A DNA stretch of 64,000 bases from Actinoallomurus soli (GTDB lineage Bacteria; Actinomycetota; Actinomycetes; Streptosporangiales; Streptosporangiaceae), in NCBI RefSeq assembly GCF_024055715.1, contig NZ_JAMXMV010000008.1:310001-374000 (forward strand), written 5' to 3'. A model generated the notes under the pieces. The model was not told the DNA's origin. It did not search any database and worked only from the letters and a program-made list of their open reading frames with translations. The first letter of the stretch is position 1; each line of letters begins with the position of its first letter. Both the position numbers and the translations under genes were made by a program. Positions 25,773 to 33,930 of this stretch are shown in pieces.

Positions 25773-28700
25773 TCAGTGCTGAGCGAGCAGCTCCACCTCG
25801 GACAGTCTCAGCGCCTGGCCGTCCGTGGGCGGGTCGAACTCGAACCGTACGTACTGGTAGCTGCCGGTCGCGTCACTCGGCGTGAAGGCCCGCGTCTGCT
25901 GGCGCCAGGTGAACTGCTCTCCGCTTCGGCGGTCCACCTCTGTCCAGTGCGTCCCGTCGGTGGAGACGCTGACCTTCCAGCCCGCCGGATCGCCGCCGGT
26001 CTGGGCGGTGCTGGTGAGCGTGTACTGGGCGATGGAGTGCGGCTGGTCGAACCGGTAGGTGACGGATGCCGATCCGGCGGCGAAGGTGGTCGCGGTGTTC
26101 GAGTCGTTGTCGAACAGTGCGGCCGGGTCGGTGCCGTCGTTCGTCGTGGCCGTTCCCTTCCCCGAACCGGTCTGGTCGGCCGGCGGGTCGGCGACCTTGG
26201 ACCCCGTGGTCAGCGACGGCGGTGCGGCCGAGGGCGCGGTACCCCAGCTCGAGGGGCGCGGGCCCATCTGCAGATCGATGTGCCCACCGCGGGTCAGGTC
26301 GGCGTGCTGGAGATAGGTCTTGTCCCAGCTCTTGCCGTTGATCCGCATCGACTGGACGTAGATGTTCCGGTCGGAGTCGTGGTGCGCGGTGATGGTCAGC
26401 GCACGGCCGCCGGCCGGGCGGATGGTGACCCGCTCGTACAGGGGCGATCCGATGGCGAAGGTGGGCGAGCCCTGCTGCAGCGGGTAGATGCCGAGCGCGT
26501 TGTCGATGTAGAACGCCGACATCGAACCGTTGTCCTCGTCACCGGGGTAGCCCTGGCCGATCGTGCTGCCGGTGAACAGCCGGCCGAGCGCGTCTCGTAC
26601 GTGCGCGGCGGCCTTGGCCGGCTGTCCCACGTAGTCGTACATGTAGGGCACGTGCATCGACGGCTGGTCGTTGAAGGCCCACTGCCCGATCTGGTCGTCC
26701 CGGGACTCGAACATCTCGTGGTAGGCACCGCCCCAGCCGCCGCCGTACTGCGCGGTCTCCGGGGTGGCGAAGAACTGGTCGAGCTTGGCGGCGAGGCCGG
26801 CCCGGCCGCCGTAGAGGTTGGCCAGACCGTTGCCGTCCTCGGGAACGAGGAAGGCGTACGTCCATCCGTCGCCCTCGGTGTAGTCGGTGGAGTTCCAGTC
26901 CAGCGGGTTGTAGGTGCCCGGCGCGTGCTCCCAGCTGCCGTCGGCGTTGCGCGGCTGGAAGAAGCCGGTGGACTTGTCGAACAGGTCGACGTAGTGCTGG
27001 GCCCGGTCGCGGAAGTACCGGTAGTTGTCCTGGTACTCACGCCGGTGCGGGTCGTCGGCCGCACTGGTCTGGTACAGCTTCAGCGACATCTGGGAGATGC
27101 CGTAGTCGGCGATGTAGTCCTCCAGCGAGACCGACGCGCTGGACCCGGTCGTCTGCGGGGTGTAGCCGAGGAAGGTTGAATGCGCCATGTCGGGCCGGCC
27201 GGTCAGCCCGGACGACGGGATGGTGGCGTCCTTGACCGCGGCCTCGTACGCGCTGCGGACGTCGAAGTTCGTCACCCCGCGCAGGTAGGCGTCGGCGATG
27301 GCCACGTCCGAGCTGGTGCCGCTGAAGCCGAGGTAGCCGGGCGCCGTCCACTGCCCGATCCAGCCGCCGTCCCGGTACTGCTGCACGAATCCGTCGATCA
27401 TCTCGCCGGTCAGCTTCGGGTAGAGCAGCGCGTCCAGCGACCAGGCGGTCCGGTAGGTGTCCCAGAAACCCTCGTTGGCGTACGGCTTGCCCTTCACCAC
27501 CGCCGATCCGGTGGTGGTGGGGGTCGCGTGGCCGGTGCCCGAGCGGTACGGGCTGGCGTAGCGGTAGTCGGGGGCGGCCTGGGTGCCGGTGTTCTCGAAC
27601 AGCTCGTTCGGGTACAGGTTCAGGCGGTAGAGACTGGAGTAGAGGCTGGTGAGCTGGTCCTGGCTCGCGCCCTTCGGCTCGATCACGCCCAGTGCCTCAT
27701 CCCAGGTCCGCTGCGCCGCGGCGTGCACCTGGTCGAAGCCGGCGTCGCCGACCTCGAGTTCGAGGTTGTGCTTCGCCTGGTCGACGCTGATGAAGGACGT
27801 GGCGATCCGCATGGTCAGCCGGTGGTCGGCGCCCAGGTCGAAGCCCGCGTATCCGGAGACGTTCGCCCCGCCGCCGCCGGTCAGCGTGCCGTTACCGGTC
27901 ATCGGCCGGTCGAAGGTGGCGTAGACGAACATGCGGGGCGCGCCCCAGAACCCCGAGACGTCGGAGTAGCCGCTGACCACGCCATGCGCGCGGTCGATCG
28001 TCAGACCGCCGTTGTCGTTGACGTTGTCGAAGATCAGGCTGTTCTGGCCGGAGGGGAAACCGAACCGCATCACGGCGGCGTGATCGGTCGGCGTGATCTC
28101 CCCGCGCAGGCCGTTGTCGAAGGTCACGCCGTAGTAGTCGGCGCGAGCCGTCTCATGGTCGTGGCTGAACGCCAGCGCGCGGGCGGCGCGGTCGGCCGTC
28201 GCCGGGACGGCGGACGTGGACGGCATCACCTGGAACGTCTGATGATCGGCGACCCAGATGCTGGGCTCGTGGCTGACGGAGAACGCCTGCAGCTCGGGCT
28301 CGTTCGCGGCGTTGTTGCCCTTCTGGTACGCGTAGATGATCCCGGTGCTGCCCGCGTCGGTGACCGGAGTCCAGAAGTTGAAGCCGTGCGGGAGCGCGGC
28401 GGCCGGGATGTCGTTGCCCCGCGAGTAGTCGCCGGTGGAGTTGGTGCCCCGCGTGGTGATGACGCACGTCGACGGGTGGTGGGCGCAGTCGTTCGCCGGG
28501 GGCGCCGGTGCGATGTCGATGTCGTCCAGCCAGCCGGCGAAGTGCCCGGGACCGGACGGGTCGTCGTAGCCGACCAGGACGCGGGTGATGGTCTTGCCGG
28601 CCGCGACCCGGCCGATGTCGGCGGCCACCGCGTTCCACTGGTCGGTGTGCAGGACCTTCGCCGCTCCCTGCGCCCGCGGGCTCAGGCCCTTGCCGTTCTG

Positions 28701-29687
28701 GTCGGTGGCGCCGAGTTCGCTGAGGTAGGTGCCGTCGCTGAAGGCCAGGTCGACCGCGACGTACGTACTCGGGTATCCCAGATCCCTGCCCGTGAACTCC
28801 GGGAAGACCTTGTAGGACAACCGGGTGTCGCGGCGTACCGGCAAAGAGACCCGGTAGATCTTGTCGTACGCCGTGCCGTGGCCGGTGAGCTGCCAGCCCG
28901 CGTAGTGGAGAGCGTGCGTCCCGGTGAAGCCGACGTGCGTCTTGGCCGTGGGGCTCGACGCCGGGCCGTCCCCGATCGCGGTCGTCATCCCGGCGTCACC
29001 CGGCGGCGCCCCGCCCAGTGCCAGTTCGGCGAGCTGGGTGTGACCGTCACCGTGATTGGCGGAGACCGCCAGCCGGTAGTGGGAGTACGCTCCCGCGTGC
29101 CGGACGGTGAAGAGTCTCGTCTGCGAGCGCTGACCGAACCGCTGCCTGCTCTCGGTGTCCACCGTCTGCCAGGTCCGGCCGTCGGTCGAGCCCTCCAGCC
29201 GCCAGGACTCGGGGTCCCGTTCGGGCCAGTCGGAGGCCGAGGTCATGGCGTAGCCGTCGATCCGGGTGGGTGCGGCGAAGGCCACCGTCAGCGAGGGCGT
29301 CCGGCTCGCGGCCTGCCAGCTGCTGCCGACGTCGCCGTCGACGGCACGTTTCGCGCCGTGGTCGGGCAGGACCTCGTCGCTCGCGGTGACCTCCGTCACC
29401 GCGGACATCGCCGAGCCGGGCAGCCCGGCGCCGGTGTCGGGGTACACGCCCGCCGTTCGGTGGGCGCCGCGGCCGCTGTCCGAGGTGTTCTGCCAGGTAG
29501 GGGCGGGGTCGTTCGGCTCGAACGAGGTCGCGAAGGTGCCGCGTTCGGCGGAAGCCGGCGCGGGCCCGGCCAACGCGCTCTGCGCCGGGAGCAGGGACAG
29601 GACGATGCCGGCCAGTGCCGCCAGCGGTACGGGCGCGGGAGGTCGGGAACAGCGCCTGTGGGAGAGGCGACGAGGGGGTCGGGCCAC
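25773..29687 (-). CDS. Secreted GH92 alpha-mannosidase with F5/8-type C domains
   Basis: An exported exo-alpha-mannosidase of about 1304 residues. Domain order: Sec signal peptide (VPLAALAGIVLSLLPAQSAL), an F5/8-type C/discoidin domain (about 85-220; AVDGDVGSSWQAASRTPSL), a sandwich domain, then GH92 with CVITTRGTNSTGDYSRGNDI, NEGFWDTYRTAWSLDALLYP and the catalytic-base motif GDEDNGSMSAFYIDNALG. A second F5/8-type C domain forms the C-terminus (about 1155-1304). GH92 enzymes are Ca-dependent exo-mannosidases acting mostly on alpha-1,2 to alpha-1,6 links. The GTG at 29687 was chosen for its AAGGAG site seven bases upstream; the frame is open to 29789 without such a site. Operator at 29800. Confidence 0.92.
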   Translation of the reverse strand: MARPPRRLSHRRCSRPPAPVPLAALAGIVLSLLPAQSALAGPAPASAERGTFATSFEPNDPAPTWQNTSDSGRGAHRTAGVYPDTGAGLPGSAMSAVTEVTASDEVLPDHGAKRAVDGDVGSSWQAASRTPSLTVAFAAPTRIDGYAMTSASDWPERDPESWRLEGSTDGRTWQTVDTESRQRFGQRSQTRLFTVRHAGAYSHYRLAVSANHGDGHTQLAELALGGAPPGDAGMTTAIGDGPASSPTAKTHVGFTGTHALHYAGWQLTGHGTAYDKIYRVSLPVRRDTRLSYKVFPEFTGRDLGYPSTYVAVDLAFSDGTYLSELGATDQNGKGLSPRAQGAAKVLHTDQWNAVAADIGRVAAGKTITRVLVGYDDPSGPGHFAGWLDDIDIAPAPPANDCAHHPSTCVITTRGTNSTGDYSRGNDIPAAALPHGFNFWTPVTDAGSTGIIYAYQKGNNAANEPELQAFSVSHEPSIWVADHQTFQVMPSTSAVPATADRAARALAFSHDHETARADYYGVTFDNGLRGEITPTDHAAVMRFGFPSGQNSLIFDNVNDNGGLTIDRAHGVVSGYSDVSGFWGAPRMFVYATFDRPMTGNGTLTGGGGANVSGYAGFDLGADHRLTMRIATSFISVDQAKHNLELEVGDAGFDQVHAAAQRTWDEALGVIEPKGASQDQLTSLYSSLYRLNLYPNELFENTGTQAAPDYRYASPYRSGTGHATPTTTGSAVVKGKPYANEGFWDTYRTAWSLDALLYPKLTGEMIDGFVQQYRDGGWIGQWTAPGYLGFSGTSSDVAIADAYLRGVTNFDVRSAYEAAVKDATIPSSGLTGRPDMAHSTFLGYTPQTTGSSASVSLEDYIADYGISQMSLKLYQTSAADDPHRREYQDNYRYFRDRAQHYVDLFDKSTGFFQPRNADGSWEHAPGTYNPLDWNSTDYTEGDGWTYAFLVPEDGNGLANLYGGRAGLAAKLDQFFATPETAQYGGGWGGAYHEMFESRDDQIGQWAFNDQPSMHVPYMYDYVGQPAKAAAHVRDALGRLFTGSTIGQGYPGDEDNGSMSAFYIDNALGIYPLQQGSPTFAIGSPLYERVTIRPAGGRALTITAHHDSDRNIYVQSMRINGKSWDKTYLQHADLTRGGHIDLQMGPRPSSWGTAPSAAPPSLTTGSKVADPPADQTGSGKGTATTNDGTDPAALFDNDSNTATTFAAGSASVTYRFDQPHSIAQYTLTSTAQTGGDPAGWKVSVSTDGTHWTEVDRRSGEQFTWRQQTRAFTPSDATGSYQYVRFEFDPPTDGQALRLSEVELLAQH

Positions 29688-29799
29688 GACCAGGCTCCTT
29701 GGCGGGGGAGAGAGACGCTTCGACAGCTCGGGAGTTCGCGAAGAGATCTGACGGCTCGGGGAGCGCGGCCGGCGGTCGACGCTAGGCACGCAGGGGCAA

Positions 29800-29813
29800 T
29801 GACAACGTTGACA
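29800..29813. promoter_or_regulatory. LacI-type operator 4
   Basis: TGACAACGTTGACA, one base off a perfect palindrome of the island consensus. It lies 113 bases upstream of the GH92 start at 29687, in the divergent region between GH92 and GH2. Confidence 0.72.
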
Positions 29814-29948
29814 ACAAGGGGACAGTGTCAGACGTGCCGAATTCGCCTGTCAACCCTCCGTCGAGCCCCATCGACGGACATCGGCACCTCGGGTCAGCGT
29901 TGGAGTCTTGACGAACGTGCGGCCTGAGGCCAAAACTAGGCGGAGCTT

Positions 29949-29962
29949 TGACAACGATGTCA
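29949..29962. promoter_or_regulatory. LacI-type operator 5
   Basis: TGACAACGATGTCA, matching the island consensus on both half-sites. It lies 69 bases upstream of the GH2 ATG at 30031 and about 136 bases from operator 4, so the two divergent glycosidase genes can be controlled together. Confidence 0.75.
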
Positions 29963-30030
29963 TGCCATCCGACCTACGTTGCCGTGCCTCCGCGCCACGA
30001 GGTCTCCGCACCACGAGCCAAGGAGCGCCG

Positions 30031-33000
30031 ATGCTCGACGACCATGCCGAGGACACCCGCGAGAGAGCGCGGTTGTCGCGCCGCGACATCCTGCGCACGG
30101 GGGCCACTGTGCTCGCGAGCGTCAGCCTGTTCGGGGCGTTCGAGGACCGGGCCGTCGCGTCGCCCGCCGCAGCGGGCCAGGCGCCCGCCGGCGACCTGGC
30201 GCTCTACCGCCCCGTACAGGTCTCCTCGACCGCTTACGCCCCCACTCCCGGTCACTTCGTCGTCGACCGCATGGCGAGCAGCGGGCCCCGCGGCAGCGGG
30301 TGGCGGGCGGCCGACGCCGAGACCCCGCAGTGGGTGGCCGTCGATCTTCAGGCGGCGTGTCAGGTCACCTCGGTCGTCCTCGTCTTCGAGGCGGCCGAGG
30401 GCGACGTCGTGTTCAAGCCCGCCGACGACGTCAACCCTCGCGTGAACACGACGGGCTGGGAAGTCCTGTCCAGCTACGCCACCCGCTTCCGCATCGAGGT
30501 CTCGCCCGACGGAAAAGCGTGGAAGACGGTCAAAGAGGGCACCACCAAGGCCGGCGGCACCGTCGAGGTGGCCCTCGACCAGCCCGTCACGACGCGGTGG
30601 ATCCGCATGGTCGGCACCGCGCTGTCCAACCCGAACCCCCTGGGCCTGAACTCCTTCCAGGTCCTCGGCACCGCGCCGGCCAACCGTCCGCGGTCGTCGG
30701 GATGGACCGACTGGACGAGCGGCGCCCGGCCGGTCCCCCCGCTCAAGGTCGCGGACGACGGCACCGTGCCGATCGAGTCGGGCTGGAACCTCACCCTCGA
30801 AGGATTCGCCGGCACCGGTGACGGATCGCGGCTGTCGTCCCCTGAGGTGGACACCTCGCGCTGGTTGCGGGCACAGGTGCCGGGCACGGTACTGGCCTCC
30901 CTGGTGGAGGAGGGCCACCTGCCCGACCCCGTGCGGGGCCTCGACAACCTCCACGTCCCGGAGGCGCTCAGCCGCAACTCCTGGTGGTACCGCCGCGTCT
31001 TCGACGTCCCGCATGGTTTCGGCGCCCGCGGCCATGACCACGTCTGGCTGGAACTGGACGGCGTCAACCACCAGGCCGAGATCTGGCTCGACGGCACCAA
31101 GGTGGGCGAGCTCGCCCACCCGTCCGCGCGCGGCGCCTTCGACGTCACCGCCCGGCTCCAGAACGGCGGGCGGCACGTGCTGGCCGTCCGCATCGACCCC
31201 ATGCCCTACCCGGGCAGCCCCGGGGACAAGGGTCCCGACGGCATCCCCTACGCCGACGCCGGCTCCGGCATGATGATGCGCAACGGCCCCACCTACCTGG
31301 CGGTGTCCGGCTGGGACTGGATGCCCGCGGTACGCGACCGCGTCATGGGCATCTGGAACCATGTGCGGCTGCGCTCGACAGGCCCGGCCGTCATCGGCGA
31401 TCCACGGGTGGACACCGTGCTGCCCGATCTGCCGGAACGCTCCCGGGCCGACGTCACCATCACCGTGCCGATCCGTAACGCCTCCGCGAACCGGCGTACG
31501 GTGACGGTCCGGGCCCGGCTCGGCGACGTCCGCGTCCGCAAGGACGTCCCGGTCGACGGCGGGAAGATCGCCGACGCGGTCTTCACCCCGGACGAGTTCT
31601 CCGCCCTGCGCCTGTCCGACCCGGCCCTGTGGTGGCCCAACGGCTACGGCGATCCCACCCTGCACGACCTGGAGGTCTCCGCCTCGGTCGGCGCCGTCAC
31701 GAGCGACCGGCGCACCGTACGGACCGGGTTGCGCCACCTGCAGTACGCCTCCGAGAACCCCATCACCTTCGAACCGGGCGCCAACCGCGTCGAGCAGACC
31801 GTCGACATCCCGACGCAGCAGGCCCGATACGTCCGTGTGCAAGCGGGCCGTCGCGCCACCGGCTACGGCGTCTCCCTGTGGACGCTGTCCGTCATCGACA
31901 GCGCCCAGCCCCAGACCGACCTCGCTCTGCACGGCGACGCCTCCGCCTCTTCCACCGACAATTCCAGCAATCCCGCTTCGGCCGCGGTGGACGGCGACCC
32001 CCAGACCCGCTGGTCGTCCGCCTACTCCGACAACCAGTGGATCCAGGTGGACCTGGGCAAGACACGAACCTTCAACCGGATCACCCTGCTCTGGGAGGTC
32101 GCGTACGCCCTGACCTTCACCATCCAGGTCTCCGACGACGGTCAGAAGTGGACCGATGTCCAGGCCGTCGACAACCGGCCTCACCAGCTGCAGATCAGCG
32201 TCAACGGCGTGAAGATCATGTGCCGTGGCGGCAACTGGGGATGGGACGAACTGCTGCGCCGCATGGGGGGCGGCCGCATGGAGGCCGTGGTCGAGATGCA
32301 CCGCGACATGAACTTCACGATGATCCGCAACTGGCTCGGCAGCAGCGACCGCGAGGAGTTCTACGCCCGTTGCGACGAGAACGGCCTGCTGGTGTGGAAC
32401 GACTTCTGGAACGCGTGGTTCCTCGACCCGCCGGACCACGCGCTCTACCTCGACCACGTACGCGACACCGTGCGACGGTACCGATCGCACCCGTGCATCG
32501 CGGTGTGGTGCGGCGCCAACGAGGGCACTCCTTCGGGCGAGATCGACGAGGGCGCCAAGACGGCCGTCGCCGAGGAGCATCCCGGCGTGCGTTACGTCAG
32601 CAACTCGGCGGCCGGCGTCGTCAGCGGCGGCGGGCCGTACGCCTGGATCGATCCCGCGCAGTACTACTCGCCCCACACTTACGGTGCCGGCACCTTCGGC
32701 TTCCACACCGAGATCGGCATCCCGACCGTGTCGGTCGTCGAGAGCATGCGCAACCTGGTGGGCGACGAGGAGGGCTGGCCCATCGGCACGGTGTGGAACT
32801 ACCACGACTGGTCCACCCGCGGAAACCAGTACCCGCAGAACTACAAGGCGGCGATCGACGAACGCCTGGGCGAGTCGTCCAGCCTGGAGGAGTTCTGCGC
32901 CAAGGCGCAGCTGGTCAACTTCGAGTCCATGCGCGCGATGTTCGAGGCGTGGAACGCCAATCTGTGGAAGGACGCCAGCGGCCTGCTGCTGTGGATGTCC

Positions 33001-33714
33001 AACCCGGCCTGGCACAGCACCGTGTGGCAGACATATGACTACGACCTCGACGTCAACGGCAGCTACTATGGCGCCCGCGCCGGCTGCGAGGCGCACCACG
33101 TGCAGGCCGACCCACAGCACTGGAACGTGATCGCGGTCAACCACACCGCCGGCGAACTGCGCGCGGCGGTCGTCGAGGCCGAAGTGCTGGACCTGTCCGG
33201 TCGGCGGCTGGCGGCACTTCAACGGCAGACCGTCGACATCGCCGCCTCCTCGACGGCGCCCGCCTTCACCGTCGCCCAGCCGGGCGGTGACGTCCCCCTG
33301 CACCTGGTCCGGCTGCGCCTCACGGACGCCGACGGGAAGAAGCTGTCGGAGAACACCTACTGGCGCTGCGCCGAGCCCAAGAATCTCCAGGCGCTGACCA
33401 AGCTGTCCGGAGCCGTCTTGCGCCTCACCGGAGGCCACGTCCGCACCGGACGTGACGGCCGCCTGACCACCACGGTGACCGTGCGCAACACCGGCGACGT
33501 CGTCGCCCCGATGGTCCGGCTCTCGCTCCGCGACCACCGGTCGGGAACCCGGGTGCTGCCCACCCGATACTCCGACAATTACCTGTGGCTGCTGCCGGGA
33601 GAACAGCGGACCGTGACGATCTCCTGTCCACGAGGCGAGCTGTCTCCCGGGCACCTGGAGGTCACGGCGCAGGGCTACGGCACCTCCCGCGTCTCGGATC
33701 GCCCAGGACGCTGA
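30031..33714 (+). CDS. Tat-exported GH2 glycoside hydrolase with nested F5/8-type C domain
   Basis: A 1227-residue enzyme with a twin-arginine signal (LSRRDILRTGATVLASVSLF). Domains: F5/8-type C (about 45-215), GH2 galactose-binding jelly roll (250-440; VPGTVLASLVEEG, SWWYRRVFDVP), immunoglobulin-like domain (445-570), a second discoidin domain (about 575-718) inserted just before the barrel, then the TIM barrel starting VNGVKIMCRGGNWGWDELLR. Acid/base is Glu831 in WCGANEG; the nucleophile is probably Glu894 in FHTEIGIPTV. Motifs are closest to exo-beta-glucosaminidase or beta-mannosidase-like GH2; beta-mannosidase would fit its GH92 partner but is inference. AGGAG lies five bases before the ATG. 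Confidence 0.88.
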   Translation: MLDDHAEDTRERARLSRRDILRTGATVLASVSLFGAFEDRAVASPAAAGQAPAGDLALYRPVQVSSTAYAPTPGHFVVDRMASSGPRGSGWRAADAETPQWVAVDLQAACQVTSVVLVFEAAEGDVVFKPADDVNPRVNTTGWEVLSSYATRFRIEVSPDGKAWKTVKEGTTKAGGTVEVALDQPVTTRWIRMVGTALSNPNPLGLNSFQVLGTAPANRPRSSGWTDWTSGARPVPPLKVADDGTVPIESGWNLTLEGFAGTGDGSRLSSPEVDTSRWLRAQVPGTVLASLVEEGHLPDPVRGLDNLHVPEALSRNSWWYRRVFDVPHGFGARGHDHVWLELDGVNHQAEIWLDGTKVGELAHPSARGAFDVTARLQNGGRHVLAVRIDPMPYPGSPGDKGPDGIPYADAGSGMMMRNGPTYLAVSGWDWMPAVRDRVMGIWNHVRLRSTGPAVIGDPRVDTVLPDLPERSRADVTITVPIRNASANRRTVTVRARLGDVRVRKDVPVDGGKIADAVFTPDEFSALRLSDPALWWPNGYGDPTLHDLEVSASVGAVTSDRRTVRTGLRHLQYASENPITFEPGANRVEQTVDIPTQQARYVRVQAGRRATGYGVSLWTLSVIDSAQPQTDLALHGDASASSTDNSSNPASAAVDGDPQTRWSSAYSDNQWIQVDLGKTRTFNRITLLWEVAYALTFTIQVSDDGQKWTDVQAVDNRPHQLQISVNGVKIMCRGGNWGWDELLRRMGGGRMEAVVEMHRDMNFTMIRNWLGSSDREEFYARCDENGLLVWNDFWNAWFLDPPDHALYLDHVRDTVRRYRSHPCIAVWCGANEGTPSGEIDEGAKTAVAEEHPGVRYVSNSAAGVVSGGGPYAWIDPAQYYSPHTYGAGTFGFHTEIGIPTVSVVESMRNLVGDEEGWPIGTVWNYHDWSTRGNQYPQNYKAAIDERLGESSSLEEFCAKAQLVNFESMRAMFEAWNANLWKDASGLLLWMSNPAWHSTVWQTYDYDLDVNGSYYGARAGCEAHHVQADPQHWNVIAVNHTAGELRAAVVEAEVLDLSGRRLAALQRQTVDIAASSTAPAFTVAQPGGDVPLHLVRLRLTDADGKKLSENTYWRCAEPKNLQALTKLSGAVLRLTGGHVRTGRDGRLTTTVTVRNTGDVVAPMVRLSLRDHRSGTRVLPTRYSDNYLWLLPGEQRTVTISCPRGELSPGHLEVTAQGYGTSRVSDRPGR

Positions 33715-33788
33715 GGCCCGGCCGAACGAGGGATCACTCGAGTCCCGGCGCGCCGCGTCCTGGCGGGCGGCGTGCCGGGCCGAGCAGT

Positions 33789-33930
33789 ATCGAGGCAGGA
33801 TCCAACGTCCTTTACGCTCATCTCGGAGGGCAACCCGCGCTGAACGGATACAGTGCGCTCTTCCGCTGAGAGGCTGACATGCAGGACGTTCGTGACAATG
33901 GGGTCGCGGGTGTGGACCTGGCCGGCGTCG
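33789..33930. repeat. Right copy of the island-flanking direct repeat (acdS 3' fragment plus E1 start)
   Basis: 142 bases matching 20626-20771. The first 81 bases are an in-frame acdS 3' fragment ([20 protein letters not shown] onward, then stop TGA at 33867-33869). It has no start codon of its own acdS frame and is a duplication relic. The rest covers the ribosome-binding site (GAGAGG), the intact ATG at 33879 and the first codons of the E1-like gene. Confidence 0.92.

Noticed and set aside
27180-33654. Very long open frames opposite the GH92 and GH2 genes
   Set aside because: They arise from the high GC third-position bias; the glycosidase strands carry catalytic motifs, signals and ribosome-binding sites.
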